Assembly: GCF_004015185.1 (NCBI RefSeq)
Contig: NZ_CP025746.1
Coordinates: 5,535,776-5,599,775, forward strand
DNA from: Clostridium manihotivorum
Lineage (GTDB): Bacteria > Bacillota > Clostridia > Clostridiales > Clostridiaceae
Direction: 5' to 3'
DNA length: 64,000 nucleotides
Shown here: positions 37,241-45,154 of the stretch, piece by piece
How positions within the stretch are numbered: position 1 is the stretch's first letter
Layout of the letters: each line of letters opens with the position of its first letter
Made by a program: the position numbers and the translations under genes
Notes under the pieces: generated by a model
Database searches by the model: none
What the model was told of the DNA's origin: nothing
The model's input: only the letters and a program-made list of their open reading frames with translations

Positions 37241-38180
37241 TGAAAGTTACCCTTGGCGCTTCTACCATTCTTAATATATCTTCTATGGTCTCCCTCTCTC
37301 CATAGCCGTTTGCTTTTCCAGTTGAAGACATTATTATTCTGTGACTCAGCACTAACGCAGCATTTTCTTTTACATCCTCTGGAATAACGTAGTTTCTTCC
37401 ATTTAGTAACGCACTTGCCTGAGCAACCTTCTGAAGTGACAATATGGCTCTTGTACTTACCCCTAAAGATATATAGTTACTTTCTCTTGTTTTATTTGCA
37501 ATTCTGACTATATACTCATTTACAGCCGTTGCCACTTTCACTTTTTTTACTGCATCCTGAAGATATAATATATCCTCAGCTGTCACCACATTACTTAAAT
37601 CTTCTAGCGGACTTTTCTCTCTGTATTTTTCTAGTATGTCCACCTCAGCCTCAGAAGATGGATATCCTAAAGAAACCTTTATTATAAATCTATCAAGCTG
37701 AGCCTCTGGCAATCTAAAAGTTCCATCGTAATCTATGGGATTTTGTGTTGCCATTACTATAAATGGACTTTTTAGCCTATGAGTTTGTCCTCCCTCTGAA
37801 ACCTGATTTTCCTCCATTACTTCAAGAAGTGCCGATTGAGTTTTTGGAGATGTTCTATTAATTTCATCTGCTAATACTATATTAGAAAATATAGGACCTT
37901 CCTTAAACTCAAACTCCATATTCTTTTGATTATATATGGAAATACCTGTTATATCAGAAGGAAGAAGATCTGGAGTAAATTGAATTCTACTATAAGTTAA
38001 GTCAATTGTCTTTGCTAGTGCCTTAACCAAGGTAGTTTTCCCTACACCAGGGACATCCTCTATTAGGATATGCCCATTTGCAATTACTCCCTTTAATATA
38101 TTATTAATCTCAGATTGTTTTCCTATTATAACCTTATTAAGATTATCCAGTACTTTACTAATAATTTCTCTTTCTCTCAT
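37233..38180 (-). CDS. MoxR-family AAA+ ATPase
   Basis: A 315-residue chaperone-like ATPase: Walker A EDVPGVGKTTLVKAL, Walker B ADEINRTSPKTQSALLEVMEE, sensor 1 VMATQNPIDYDG and arginine-finger region RLPEAQLDRFIIK; lid domain after about residue 215 with LGVSTRAILSLQKVA. MoxR proteins act as chaperones for metal insertion or complex assembly together with VWA/DUF58 proteins. First gene of its operon, start behind AGGGAG. Confidence 0.95.
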   Translation of the reverse strand: MREREIISKVLDNLNKVIIGKQSEINNILKGVIANGHILIEDVPGVGKTTLVKALAKTIDLTYSRIQFTPDLLPSDITGISIYNQKNMEFEFKEGPIFSNIVLADEINRTSPKTQSALLEVMEENQVSEGGQTHRLKSPFIVMATQNPIDYDGTFRLPEAQLDRFIIKVSLGYPSSEAEVDILEKYREKSPLEDLSNVVTAEDILYLQDAVKKVKVATAVNEYIVRIANKTRESNYISLGVSTRAILSLQKVAQASALLNGRNYVIPEDVKENAALVLSHRIIMSSTGKANGYGERETIEDILRMVEAPRVTFNG

Positions 38181-38240
38181 GCCTTAAACTCCCTTTTATA
38201 TTCTCTCTATATATTTTTGTACTTAGCAAATATTTATTCT

Positions 38241-38360
38241 AGGCCATGTTTAATAATATAGTTGAAATTAAGTGGTTATACAGTAGATCATATGTGAGTT
38301 AGCTATAGAAATTAATTAACTAACTTCGTAATTTCAGCACCATACCTTAACAATACCTAT
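38241..38360. repeat. GGCTATGTT repeat, copy E (complete)
   Basis: Left end GGCCATGTTTAATAATATAG followed by TTGAAATTAAGTGGTTATA; right half TAATTTCAGCACCATACCTT. Inverted terminal arms about 35 bases long. It lies about 60 bases upstream of the moxR-like gene, so it may be in or near that promoter. Confidence 0.7.
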
Positions 38361-38633
38361 TTAATAATATATTTGCATTAAACATTATAGGATAATAATA
38401 TTCAAATTAATACATGTATATTATACCTACTACATTTTTCATACTTCTCCTAATTCTATCTATTTATTACAATTCCTTCACATAATAAAAATATTACATA
38501 TTCTTAATATTTATTAATACTTTAATTGCTATGAAAATTAATTTATTATCACATTATTAATTTTCTATGAGAAGAAAAGCTTTTTCATTATGGTCTGTGA
38601 GACCTTAGCTTTCATGGCGGATTCCCAGACAAT

Positions 38634-38666
38634 AAAAAAGCACACCTTTATCAAGTGTGCTTTTTA
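38634..38666 (-). terminator. gpx intrinsic terminator
   Basis: AAAAGCACAC and GTGTGCTTTTT around a short loop, with a T-run on the minus strand, about 55 bases past the gpx stop. Works in both directions by symmetry. Confidence 0.85.
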
Positions 38667-38718
38667 GTAGTTCCTGTATCGGAACTTAATTTATATGTTT
38701 ATATGATAAAACTTTTTA

Positions 38719-39264
38719 TTATAGTAATTTTTCGATAGCTTCAGCCATTTCTACTGGCTCAGAAGTTGGCTCAAATCTTGAAACCACATTTCCTTCTTTA
38801 TCTACTAAGAACTTTGTAAAGTTCCACTTTACTGAATTTCCTTCTAAGAATTGAGGGAAGTTATTTTCTAAAGCTTCTAATAATGGCTTTCCTACTGGAT
38901 GGTTCATATTGAATCCTTGGAAAGGAGCTTTCTCAGTTAAATAGTTAAATAGTGGATGAGCGTTTTCGTCTCTTACATCTGTTTTCTCAAATAATTGGAA
39001 TGAAACTCCATAATTTATTTGACAGAAGTTCTTAACTTCACCATTATCACCAGGTTCTTGTCCTGCGAATTGGTTACTTGGGAAACCTAGTATTTCAAGT
39101 CCTTGATCCTTATATTTTTTATAAAGTGCTTCTAGTCCTTCATATTGAGGTGTAAATCCACACTTACTAGCAGTATTAACTATTAGTAAAACCTTACCTG
39201 CATATTTGTCTAAAGATATTTCTTGTCCATCGATAGTCTTTGCTTTAAAATCATAAACTGACAT
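38719..39264 (-). CDS. Glutathione-peroxidase-family thiol peroxidase (Cys type)
   Basis: Reduces peroxides, in bacteria of this type normally with thioredoxin rather than glutathione. 181 residues. Peroxidatic C35 in NTASKCGFTPQYEGL, Q65 in GFPSNQFAGQEPG and W147 in VKWNFTKF make up the catalytic set; C81 (NFCQINYG) is the probable resolving cysteine. No in-frame TGA replaces C35, so it is not a selenoprotein. The reductase and thioredoxin genes follow upstream on the same strand. No Shine-Dalgarno site lies within the normal distance of the ATG; AAGGAGG occurs about 48 bases upstream with a hairpin between. Confidence 0.94.
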   Translation of the reverse strand: MSVYDFKAKTIDGQEISLDKYAGKVLLIVNTASKCGFTPQYEGLEALYKKYKDQGLEILGFPSNQFAGQEPGDNGEVKNFCQINYGVSFQLFEKTDVRDENAHPLFNYLTEKAPFQGFNMNHPVGKPLLEALENNFPQFLEGNSVKWNFTKFLVDKEGNVVSRFEPTSEPVEMAEAIEKLL

Positions 39265-39273
39265 AATTTTGTC

Positions 39274-39318
39274 GCTGGCATCATTTTAGCTTTCTAAAGA
39301 TTAACCAGCTTCCTCCTT
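39274..39318 (-). promoter_or_regulatory. Hairpin between Shine-Dalgarno site and gpx start
   Basis: On the minus strand AAGGAGG (39318-39312) is followed by GCTGG (39309-39305), an inner TTTAG-AAAG-CTAAA hairpin, then CCAGC (39278-39274) and GACAAAATT before the ATG. Folding the GCTGG/CCAGC stem leaves about 11 bases between GGAGG and ATG. Confidence 0.55.
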
Positions 39319-39366
39319 TTCATTTCATCATTATTTTATATATTTTCTAAATATAGTTTAATTGAG

Positions 39367-39419
39367 TGCAATTTAATTTAGTATAATTTGATTATATATA
39401 GTATTTTATTCCATGTCAA
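39367..39419 (-). promoter_or_regulatory. gpx promoter with putative operator
   Basis: Minus-strand TTGACA (39419-39414), 17-base spacer, TATAAT (39396-39391), then the plus-strand motif TGCAATTTAATTTAG at 39367-39381, around the expected transcription start. The trxA promoter has the same arrangement and motif, pointing to shared regulation. The motif resembles OhrR/MarR-type sites (TACAATTAAATTGTA), an inference only. Confidence 0.7.
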
Positions 39420-39478
39420 TACCTTTATAGATGTTTATTTAATAATTTATATTAATTAATAAATATTTAACATATATA

Positions 39479-40336
39479 TTATTTATTTTGATCTAAATAT
39501 GAAACTGCATTTAATGCAGCTATCTGTCCTTGTCCTGCTGCCTTCATATATTGATATGGCTTACCAGCACAATCCCCAGCAGCAAAGCAGCCTTCTATGT
39601 TAGTATTCATATTAATATCCACTTTTATATGCTCCCCAACCATCTCTAATCCTGGTACTAATTGACTTGGGGATACACTATCCTTTATTATAAATACTGC
39701 ATCAGTAATAACTTCACATTCTGACAGTATCAATTTTTCCACCTTTTTTTCTCCTACTATTTCAGTAGGTCTGTTTCTTATTACTTCTATACTACTGTTA
39801 AACTCTACTTCATCCTTATACATTGGTATATAGTAGACCTTTGCTGCCAATTCGCTTACATAAACAGCCTCTTCTTCAGCTTCCTTATTATATCCAATTA
39901 TACTAACTACTTTACCTTTATACAGAGGAGCATCACAAGTAGCACAATAACCTACTCCCTTACCAAGTAATTCTTCTTCACCTTTTATAGGTTTACTAAA
40001 CTCTACACCGGAAGTAATTATAACCGAAGCTGCTTCATACATTTTTTCATTAGCTGATAAAGTGAAATAATCCCCCATTGCATAAACTGAGTTAATCTTT
40101 TCATTTACAATTTCAATGTCCATATGCTCTAGATGTTTTTGAAATTGTTCTTTAAGCTCACTGCCAGAAACATTAGGTATACCTAAATAGTTATTGATTT
40201 TAGGTGCTTTTATTAATTTATTACTAAAATTACTGTTTCCAAATACTATAATATTTTTATTTCTTATTTTAGCATTTATAGCACTTGATAACCCAGCTGG
40301 GCCGCTTCCAATTATAGCTATATCGTATCTTTCCAT
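39479..40336 (-). CDS. Thioredoxin reductase-like flavoprotein (ferredoxin-dependent type)
   Basis: 285-residue flavoprotein of the thioredoxin reductase fold. FAD site GSGPAG near residue 10, redox pair C131-A-T-C134, and the C-terminal FAD motif CFAAGDCAGKPYQYMKAAGQGQIAALNAV. The NADPH domain is atypical: where GGGxSA is expected it reads GYNKEAEEEA, and no HRRxxxR motif follows. This matches the pyridine-nucleotide-independent, ferredoxin-linked reductases (FFTR) described in Clostridium acetobutylicum. The start is taken as ATG 40336 behind GGAAGGTG; GTG 40345 lies inside that site. It probably reduces the thioredoxin encoded five bases or so upstream, which serves the peroxidase. Confidence 0.85.
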   Translation of the reverse strand: MERYDIAIIGSGPAGLSSAINAKIRNKNIIVFGNSNFSNKLIKAPKINNYLGIPNVSGSELKEQFQKHLEHMDIEIVNEKINSVYAMGDYFTLSANEKMYEAASVIITSGVEFSKPIKGEEELLGKGVGYCATCDAPLYKGKVVSIIGYNKEAEEEAVYVSELAAKVYYIPMYKDEVEFNSSIEVIRNRPTEIVGEKKVEKLILSECEVITDAVFIIKDSVSPSQLVPGLEMVGEHIKVDINMNTNIEGCFAAGDCAGKPYQYMKAAGQGQIAALNAVSYLDQNK

Positions 40337-40350
40337 ATGAATCACCTTCC

Positions 40351-40668
40351 TTATATGTACTTATTTAAAACTTGCAATAGCTTAACCTTAGGGTTAAATC
40401 CATTCAATGTGTCAACTAATTCTCCTCGCTTAAATATTAACATTGTAGGTATTCCTGATATTTGATATTTACTTACTAATTCTTTGTTTTGATCTGCATT
40501 AACTTTTACAAATTCAACTTTACCTTCTAACTCTTCTGAAAGTTCATCCAAAATAGGTGATATCATCTTACAAGGTTCACACCAAGTAGCCCAAAAATCT
40601 ACTAGTACTACATTCTTTGAATCTTTCATAACCTCTTCCAGTTTATTGTTAACAACTTCTTTTATCAT
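40351..40668 (-). CDS. trxA: Thioredoxin
   Basis: 105-residue thioredoxin. Active site C30-E-P-C33 in FWATWCEPCKMISP, where most thioredoxins have CGPC; the cis-proline is in SGIPTMLIF. It reduces disulfides in the cytoplasm and is likely the electron donor for the Gpx-type peroxidase. It is the first gene of the trxA-reductase pair; a consensus promoter with the same putative operator as gpx lies at 40699-40751. Confidence 0.95.
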   Translation of the reverse strand: MIKEVVNNKLEEVMKDSKNVVLVDFWATWCEPCKMISPILDELSEELEGKVEFVKVNADQNKELVSKYQISGIPTMLIFKRGELVDTLNGFNPKVKLLQVLNKYI

Positions 40669-40698
40669 ATTCTCATTCTCCTCTTAATATTAATTTTA

Positions 40699-40751
40699 TA
40701 CAATTTAATTTAACATAATCAAATTATATGCAATAGTTAAATTTATGTCAA
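40699..40751 (-). promoter_or_regulatory. trxA promoter with putative operator
   Basis: TTGACA (40751-40746, minus strand), 17-base spacer, TATAAT (40728-40723), then plus-strand TACAATTTAATTTAA at 40699-40713. The -35, spacer length, -10 and motif distance match the gpx promoter. Confidence 0.72.
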
Positions 40752-40859
40752 TACCTTTTTAGATTATTTATTTTTTTACTGTTCACCCTAAATATCTGCT
40801 CTAAAGCCTTCATACTACTCGGTTTAGACAACAAGAAATTTTATAGTTTCCATAACAGT

Positions 40860-40893
40860 AAAAAAAGCCATCCTATATTAGGATGACTTTTTA
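40860..40893 (-). terminator. Terminator of VanW-family gene
   Basis: AAAGTCATCCTAATATAGGATG then GGCTTTTTTT (read in two parts on the minus strand); stem of about nine pairs, 15 bases after the stop. Confidence 0.85.
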
Positions 40894-40905
40894 AGTATAG
40901 ATATT

Positions 40906-42459
40906 TTATTGATTAGTACCTGCTGTGGTTGGAGTGTTTGGAGCTGCTTGAGTTGGCGCAACCGGAGCAGCGGGAGTAGCTTGAGTTGGTTGTGCTTGTT
41001 GAGCTTGTTGAGCTTGCTGTGCTTGCTGTGCTTGCTGTGCTTGCTGAGGCTGTTCCACTGGCTGAGCCTGAACTGGAGCCGCCTTCTTTGTTCCAACTCT
41101 TAACACACCATTAACTTTTTGATATATATCAGTAGCTATGTTGTCTCTAGCTATCTCTTTTCCATCTTGATATGTTACAAGATAACTCTTCACTTTATAT
41201 CCAGTAACCGGATTCTTATCCCATTGTTTTTGCCCTTCTGGAAGGCTAGCATCATTTACATTGGTTATAGTAGGATCATATTTTTCTAAAGTTTCAGCAA
41301 ATAGTTCATAAGTCTTTCCGCCCATACCTGCTGCATTTCCATAAAAATTAACATATACATTTTTATTACTTGTGTAGGATTCTATGTATATAGGAAAATT
41401 ATAAGTATTCTTAAACTTATAATCTAAGGAGCCCCAGTAAACTGTAGCATCTAGTCCAACTGGCGAGTAGCTTGTGGGCATAGAATGATTGTATCTTTCT
41501 GTTGATCTTACACCAGCTCTCATTGCTGCTCTATATAATGTGGTAGAAACTTGGCATATTCCGCCACCAACACCCTGTTCAACCTTGTCGCCTACAAATA
41601 TAGCAGCATCTTTAAAGCCTCTCTCAGTGGTTCTTTCTCCGACAGACTGATTATAACTAAAGGTGTCTCCTGGCATTAAAAGCTTACCATTTATAAAACT
41701 ACTAGCTAAAGTTACGTTTGCTGATCTTCCTGGATTTGAAGTAGCAAAACTAGTTGAAAAAGTAGAGATCTTGCTATCAATTTTAGCTAATTCAGCCTTA
41801 GGATACTTAGGCTTAGTCTCTTCTATAGGTGCATTAACCACAGAACTCACCTCTAATTTTCCATTTATGCTATTTTTAATCAACTTGTCCAGTTCTTCGG
41901 TTTTAATTTTATGCCCTATTTGATCGTCTGTAACACTAATACTTCCATTACTTATTGTAAGCTTAGCATCTACAGGATCCTTATTTATCTTACTCTCAAT
42001 CTGTTGTTCAAAAGCCTTTAACTTGCTTTCGTCATAAGTAAACTCTAAAGGAATATCTTTACCTAGACCATTTTTTATAACATCATTCTTTTTAAATAAT
42101 GATAAGTCTTTTCCTTCCTTTATAGCCTTTTCTGCAACTTCTTGAACATTAAATTGAGGACTAAGACTTGAATAGTCAAGTTCAAAACTTTGGTCTAACG
42201 CTTTAACAACAAGCTTCTTTTGCTTTATAGTTCCTGAAAAACTATCTTCCAATAGCTTAATTGCTTCTTCTTTGGTCTTACCTGAAAGATCTACACCATT
42301 AACCTTAACGCCTTGGTATATTTTATTGTCCCATTTTGATACTTGGTTCTTTACCGTCATGGCATATCCACCAAATCCAGACAATCCAATTACAACTACA
42401 GCTACTGTTCCAGCTACGACCCATTTAAGTGCCTTAGTTTTTCTTACTTTGCTGCTCAT
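40906..42459 (-). CDS. VanW-family cell-wall protein with peptidoglycan-binding-like domain
   Basis: 517 residues from ATG 42459, which follows AAGGAGGAGAAGAT; the longer open frame to 42522 has no ribosome site. One N-terminal membrane helix (about residues 12-32), then PG_binding_4-like repeats (about 45-225), then a VanW domain (about 230-400) with LLMPGDTFSYNQSVGERT, VGGGICQVSTTLYRAA and HSMPTSYSPVGLDATV. A G5-like region (about 410-455) follows, and a Q/A tail of about seven QQA units plus Pro/Thr-rich end. The protein is probably anchored in the membrane and exposed to the wall. VanW is found in some vancomycin clusters, but its function is unknown and it is common in ordinary clostridia. 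Confidence 0.88.
   Translation of the reverse strand: MSSKVRKTKALKWVVAGTVAVVVIGLSGFGGYAMTVKNQVSKWDNKIYQGVKVNGVDLSGKTKEEAIKLLEDSFSGTIKQKKLVVKALDQSFELDYSSLSPQFNVQEVAEKAIKEGKDLSLFKKNDVIKNGLGKDIPLEFTYDESKLKAFEQQIESKINKDPVDAKLTISNGSISVTDDQIGHKIKTEELDKLIKNSINGKLEVSSVVNAPIEETKPKYPKAELAKIDSKISTFSTSFATSNPGRSANVTLASSFINGKLLMPGDTFSYNQSVGERTTERGFKDAAIFVGDKVEQGVGGGICQVSTTLYRAAMRAGVRSTERYNHSMPTSYSPVGLDATVYWGSLDYKFKNTYNFPIYIESYTSNKNVYVNFYGNAAGMGGKTYELFAETLEKYDPTITNVNDASLPEGQKQWDKNPVTGYKVKSYLVTYQDGKEIARDNIATDIYQKVNGVLRVGTKKAAPVQAQPVEQPQQAQQAQQAQQAQQAQQAQPTQATPAAPVAPTQAAPNTPTTAGTNQ
41000..41060. repeat. 9-bp tandem repeat encoding QQA
   Basis: About six to seven copies of a 9-base unit (GCTTGCTGT or GCTTGTTGA on the plus strand) inside the VanW-family gene. 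The unit length is a multiple of three, so copy-number change would lengthen or shorten the Gln/Ala linker without breaking the frame. Confidence 0.85.
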
Positions 42460-42877
42460 ATATCTTCTCCTCCTTGATGTAGATGTACACTTTACTACCT
42501 TCAACTTGACCTGATGAATCATAGTTAATATAAATATATTGGATATAAAATAAGTACATCTCTAGATGAACCATCTAAAGTTGTTTACTCTTCATAAATC
42601 TAAGAAGTCATTATTTCTAAAGTATTTAACAATTAGATTGGTATACTTTTTTTGTACTCTTAATTATACTATAAAAGAAAATATTAATAAATATACTTTT
42701 ATTGTAAACCGTATTTTTAGTAGTAACTTACAAAAAAATATCCTATTATCTATAGTGCGACATTTTTCAAAATTTATCATATAATTTCACTTTATTTTTT
42801 AATTAATTTTGTATATTTCTATTTTCTCATCTTTAGTTGTATAATTTATACTATATTAATATTTTTGGGGGTATAAA
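42460..42877. other. Divergent promoter region, VanW gene / M42 peptidase
   Basis: AT-rich, about 420 bases. A TATAAT box on the plus strand near 42838 probably serves the M42 gene. No other structure seen. Confidence 0.45.
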
Positions 42878-43918
42878 ATGAATTTTGATAGAAATGTTAT
42901 ACAAGATTATTTAATTAATTTATTATCTACACCTAGTCCTACTGGTTATACTGATAATATTAGGAAATATGTAGTTTCGGAGTTAGACAAGCTAAACGTT
43001 AAATATAGCTTAACAAACAAAGGTGCAATTTTAGTAAGTTTCGAGGGAGAAAACAAGAACTACGAAAGAGTTTTTTCTGGCCACATAGATACCTTAGGAG
43101 CAATGGTAAAGGAAATAAAAAGCAACGGAGCCTTAGAACTCACACCAGTTGGAGGATTCATGATGACCTCCATAGATGGAGAAAACTGTACCATAGAAAC
43201 CTTGGATAACAAAACATATACTGGGACTATTCAAACTATAAAACCTTCTGTTCACATAAGTGGTGATGAAGCTAGAGAACTAAAAAGAACAGCTCAAAAT
43301 ATGGAAGTTATAATAGATGAAAAAGTATTTAGCAAAGAAGATACAGAAGCTTTAGGAATAAATGTTGGTGATTTTATATGCTTTGACTCTAGAGCAACTG
43401 TAACAGAAAAGGGCTTTATAAAAAGTAGACATTTAGATGATAAAGCAAGTGTAGCAATCCTTCTCACTGCAATAAAGTATATTTCTGAAAATAACTTAAA
43501 GCTACCATACAATACTCATTTCTTCATCTCTACTTATGAAGAAGTGGGCCATGGCGCTAAAGCAGGTTTACCTGAACATGTAAAAGAGTTTATAGCAGTA
43601 GATATGGGAGCTCCTGGTCCTGGACAGAATTCCTCGGAGTATGCTGTATGTATATGTGCAAAAGATTCTTCTGGTCCTTATGACTATAATTTAAGAAAGA
43701 AGCTCATAGACGTTTGCAAAGATAAATCTATAGATTACAAGATTGATATTTATCCTTATTATGGATCAGATGCTTCAGCTGCTTTAGGTGCTGGATGGGA
43801 TATAAGTGCTGCTCTTATAGGCCCTGGTGTTTTTGCCTCCCATGCCTATGAAAGAACTCATATGGATTCAATTGTTGAAACCTTAAAGCTAGTAGTAGCT
43901 TACTCACAAACTCTATAG
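42878..43918 (+). CDS. M42-family glutamyl aminopeptidase / endoglucanase-like metallopeptidase
   Basis: 346-residue dinuclear metal aminopeptidase (FrvX/PepA type, M42). Metal and catalytic residues: H in VFSGHIDTLG, D in RHLDDKASVA, EE in STYEEVGHG, D in AVDMGAPGPGQ and H in FASHAYERTHMDS. It trims peptides in the cytoplasm, often as a dodecamer. The start follows GGGGG TATAAA. The last codon and stop (CTA TAG) fall inside a TATAGGG MITE starting at 43914, so the present C-terminus may have been set by that insertion. Confidence 0.93.
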   Translation: MNFDRNVIQDYLINLLSTPSPTGYTDNIRKYVVSELDKLNVKYSLTNKGAILVSFEGENKNYERVFSGHIDTLGAMVKEIKSNGALELTPVGGFMMTSIDGENCTIETLDNKTYTGTIQTIKPSVHISGDEARELKRTAQNMEVIIDEKVFSKEDTEALGINVGDFICFDSRATVTEKGFIKSRHLDDKASVAILLTAIKYISENNLKLPYNTHFFISTYEEVGHGAKAGLPEHVKEFIAVDMGAPGPGQNSSEYAVCICAKDSSGPYDYNLRKKLIDVCKDKSIDYKIDIYPYYGSDASAALGAGWDISAALIGPGVFASHAYERTHMDSIVETLKLVVAYSQTL

Positions 43919-43961
43919 GGAACCAACTTCAACTATTAAGTTTTCATAAAGGGTCCCTATA
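43914..43961. mobile_element. TATAGGG MITE, copy 2 (short, 48 bp)
   Basis: TATAGGGAACCAACTTCAAC at the left, GGGTCCCTATA at the right. It equals copy 3 with the middle removed and can fold into one hairpin. It supplies the TAG stop of the M42 peptidase gene. Confidence 0.85.
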
Positions 43962-43997
43962 TAATATTCCAAGCCTTATTAGAAAAGAAAATATAAT

Positions 43998-44027
43998 AAA
44001 AATGCCCTTAAAAAAGGGCATTTTTAT
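43998..44027. terminator. Bidirectional terminator between M42 and GH25 genes
   Basis: AAAAATGCCC TT AAAAAA GGGCATTTTT, a stem with T-runs on both strands between convergent genes. Confidence 0.88.
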
Positions 44028-44040
44028 TACCATGATATAA

Positions 44041-45063
44041 CTACTCCTCATTTTGACCAAACATAAAATATTCATCATCAAAATAGGTTCCATATTCCAA
44101 TGGATCATCACTTCTAGTTGGTTGAATTAAAAACTTAGTCCTCTTCTTAGAAAAGTCTCCATCAAAATCAAAAGCCTCTATACCTATTTCTATAGGTCTT
44201 CCAGCTGGTAGATTAAACTTAGATCTTGGTATAACGTAATAAGTATCATTTACCCCTACAGTTCCTGCGTAATTGCTGTTTACAAATAAATTATATCCCA
44301 AAAGATCCTTATCTCTATTCTTTGTCCAAGAAACATATATATTCTTATTGTCCGTTCTTGCATAAAGTCCTTTCACATCAGTTGGCGGCATCAGCATATC
44401 AATACTATCTGGTCCATAATTTAAGTCTACAGGTGGAGTTACGCCTGGAATATCTCCCTTTTCTGTATACTGCCATATTCTCCATCTCTTCCATCCTCCA
44501 ATATCTGGTGGAACAGGTGGATTTCCAGCTATTTCTTTATACATAGCTATCCAAAGTGGCATATTACTTAGTGGATAACCTTTTCCTGGAACCTTAAGAT
44601 CATCATATAGATTAACGAAAAATACTCCTGTATACAGCATAAGTCTTCTTCTTGTCTTACTTTCAAAGCGCTTTCTAAAACGGTCTACCCAATTTACTAG
44701 CTGTGTAGTTGTTATAGACTTATCAGTAGGTGCCTCTACATCAAGTACTGGAAATAAATCTCCATAATCACCTTGGCCAAACCCATCTTGTAGTACCCCT
44801 ATAAAAGCATCACATTGACTATCCGCAGTAGCATAATCTGCTGATGGAAGTGCATAGTGATACGCTCCAACTGGTATACCTACAGATCTAGATCCTCTAG
44901 CAAACTCAATAAATCTTCTATCTACCCTAAACCTTCCTGATCCAGAACCAGAGGCTCTTAAATACAAAAAATCTACGGTTTTAGCTAATACTGTGAAGTT
45001 AACCCCTTCTTTGTACTCATTTATGTCAGCCCCGAAGGTACTAAACATTGTCTTATTTTGCAT
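44041..45063 (-). CDS. GH25 lysozyme-like hydrolase with FN3-like C-terminal domain
   Basis: 340 residues from ATG 45063, which follows GGAGGAACT. The GH25 muramidase barrel covers about 1-205: GADINEYKEGVNFTVLA (first acid), FLYLRASGS, GAYHYALPS, FPVLDVEAPTDKS (catalytic acid pair DVE) and PLWIAMYKE ... WQYTEKGDIPGV. The rest (about 215-320) looks like a fibronectin III domain (NIYVSWTKNRDKDLLGYNLFVN). There is no signal peptide, so it may act inside a spore or during lysis, or be exported otherwise. GH25 enzymes cut the glycan backbone of peptidoglycan. Confidence 0.9.
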   Translation of the reverse strand: MQNKTMFSTFGADINEYKEGVNFTVLAKTVDFLYLRASGSGSGRFRVDRRFIEFARGSRSVGIPVGAYHYALPSADYATADSQCDAFIGVLQDGFGQGDYGDLFPVLDVEAPTDKSITTTQLVNWVDRFRKRFESKTRRRLMLYTGVFFVNLYDDLKVPGKGYPLSNMPLWIAMYKEIAGNPPVPPDIGGWKRWRIWQYTEKGDIPGVTPPVDLNYGPDSIDMLMPPTDVKGLYARTDNKNIYVSWTKNRDKDLLGYNLFVNSNYAGTVGVNDTYYVIPRSKFNLPAGRPIEIGIEAFDFDGDFSKKRTKFLIQPTRSDDPLEYGTYFDDEYFMFGQNEE

Positions 45064-45154
45064 AGTTCCTCCAACTATAATAATAATCATAGTATTAGAG
45101 TATTATTATTGTACAAGCAAGGTTACAAAAACTAAAATTATTTATTGTATTTAA

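Larger units (their letters stand above)
38181..38718. other. gpx-moxR intergenic region
   Basis: Holds a GGCTATGTT repeat (38241-38360), an AT-rich stretch, an unexplained set of small inverted repeats (GGTCTGTGAGACC, and AAGCTTTT/AAAGCTAAGG, near 38575-38615) and the gpx terminator. No gene seen. Confidence 0.55.

Noticed and set aside
38719..39264. Gpx homologue as a selenoprotein
   Set aside because: The catalytic position is an ordinary cysteine codon and no in-frame TGA is present.
41000..41060. Short direct repeats as a CRISPR array
   Set aside because: 9-base units without spacers, inside a coding frame. I saw no array with regular spacers anywhere in the window.
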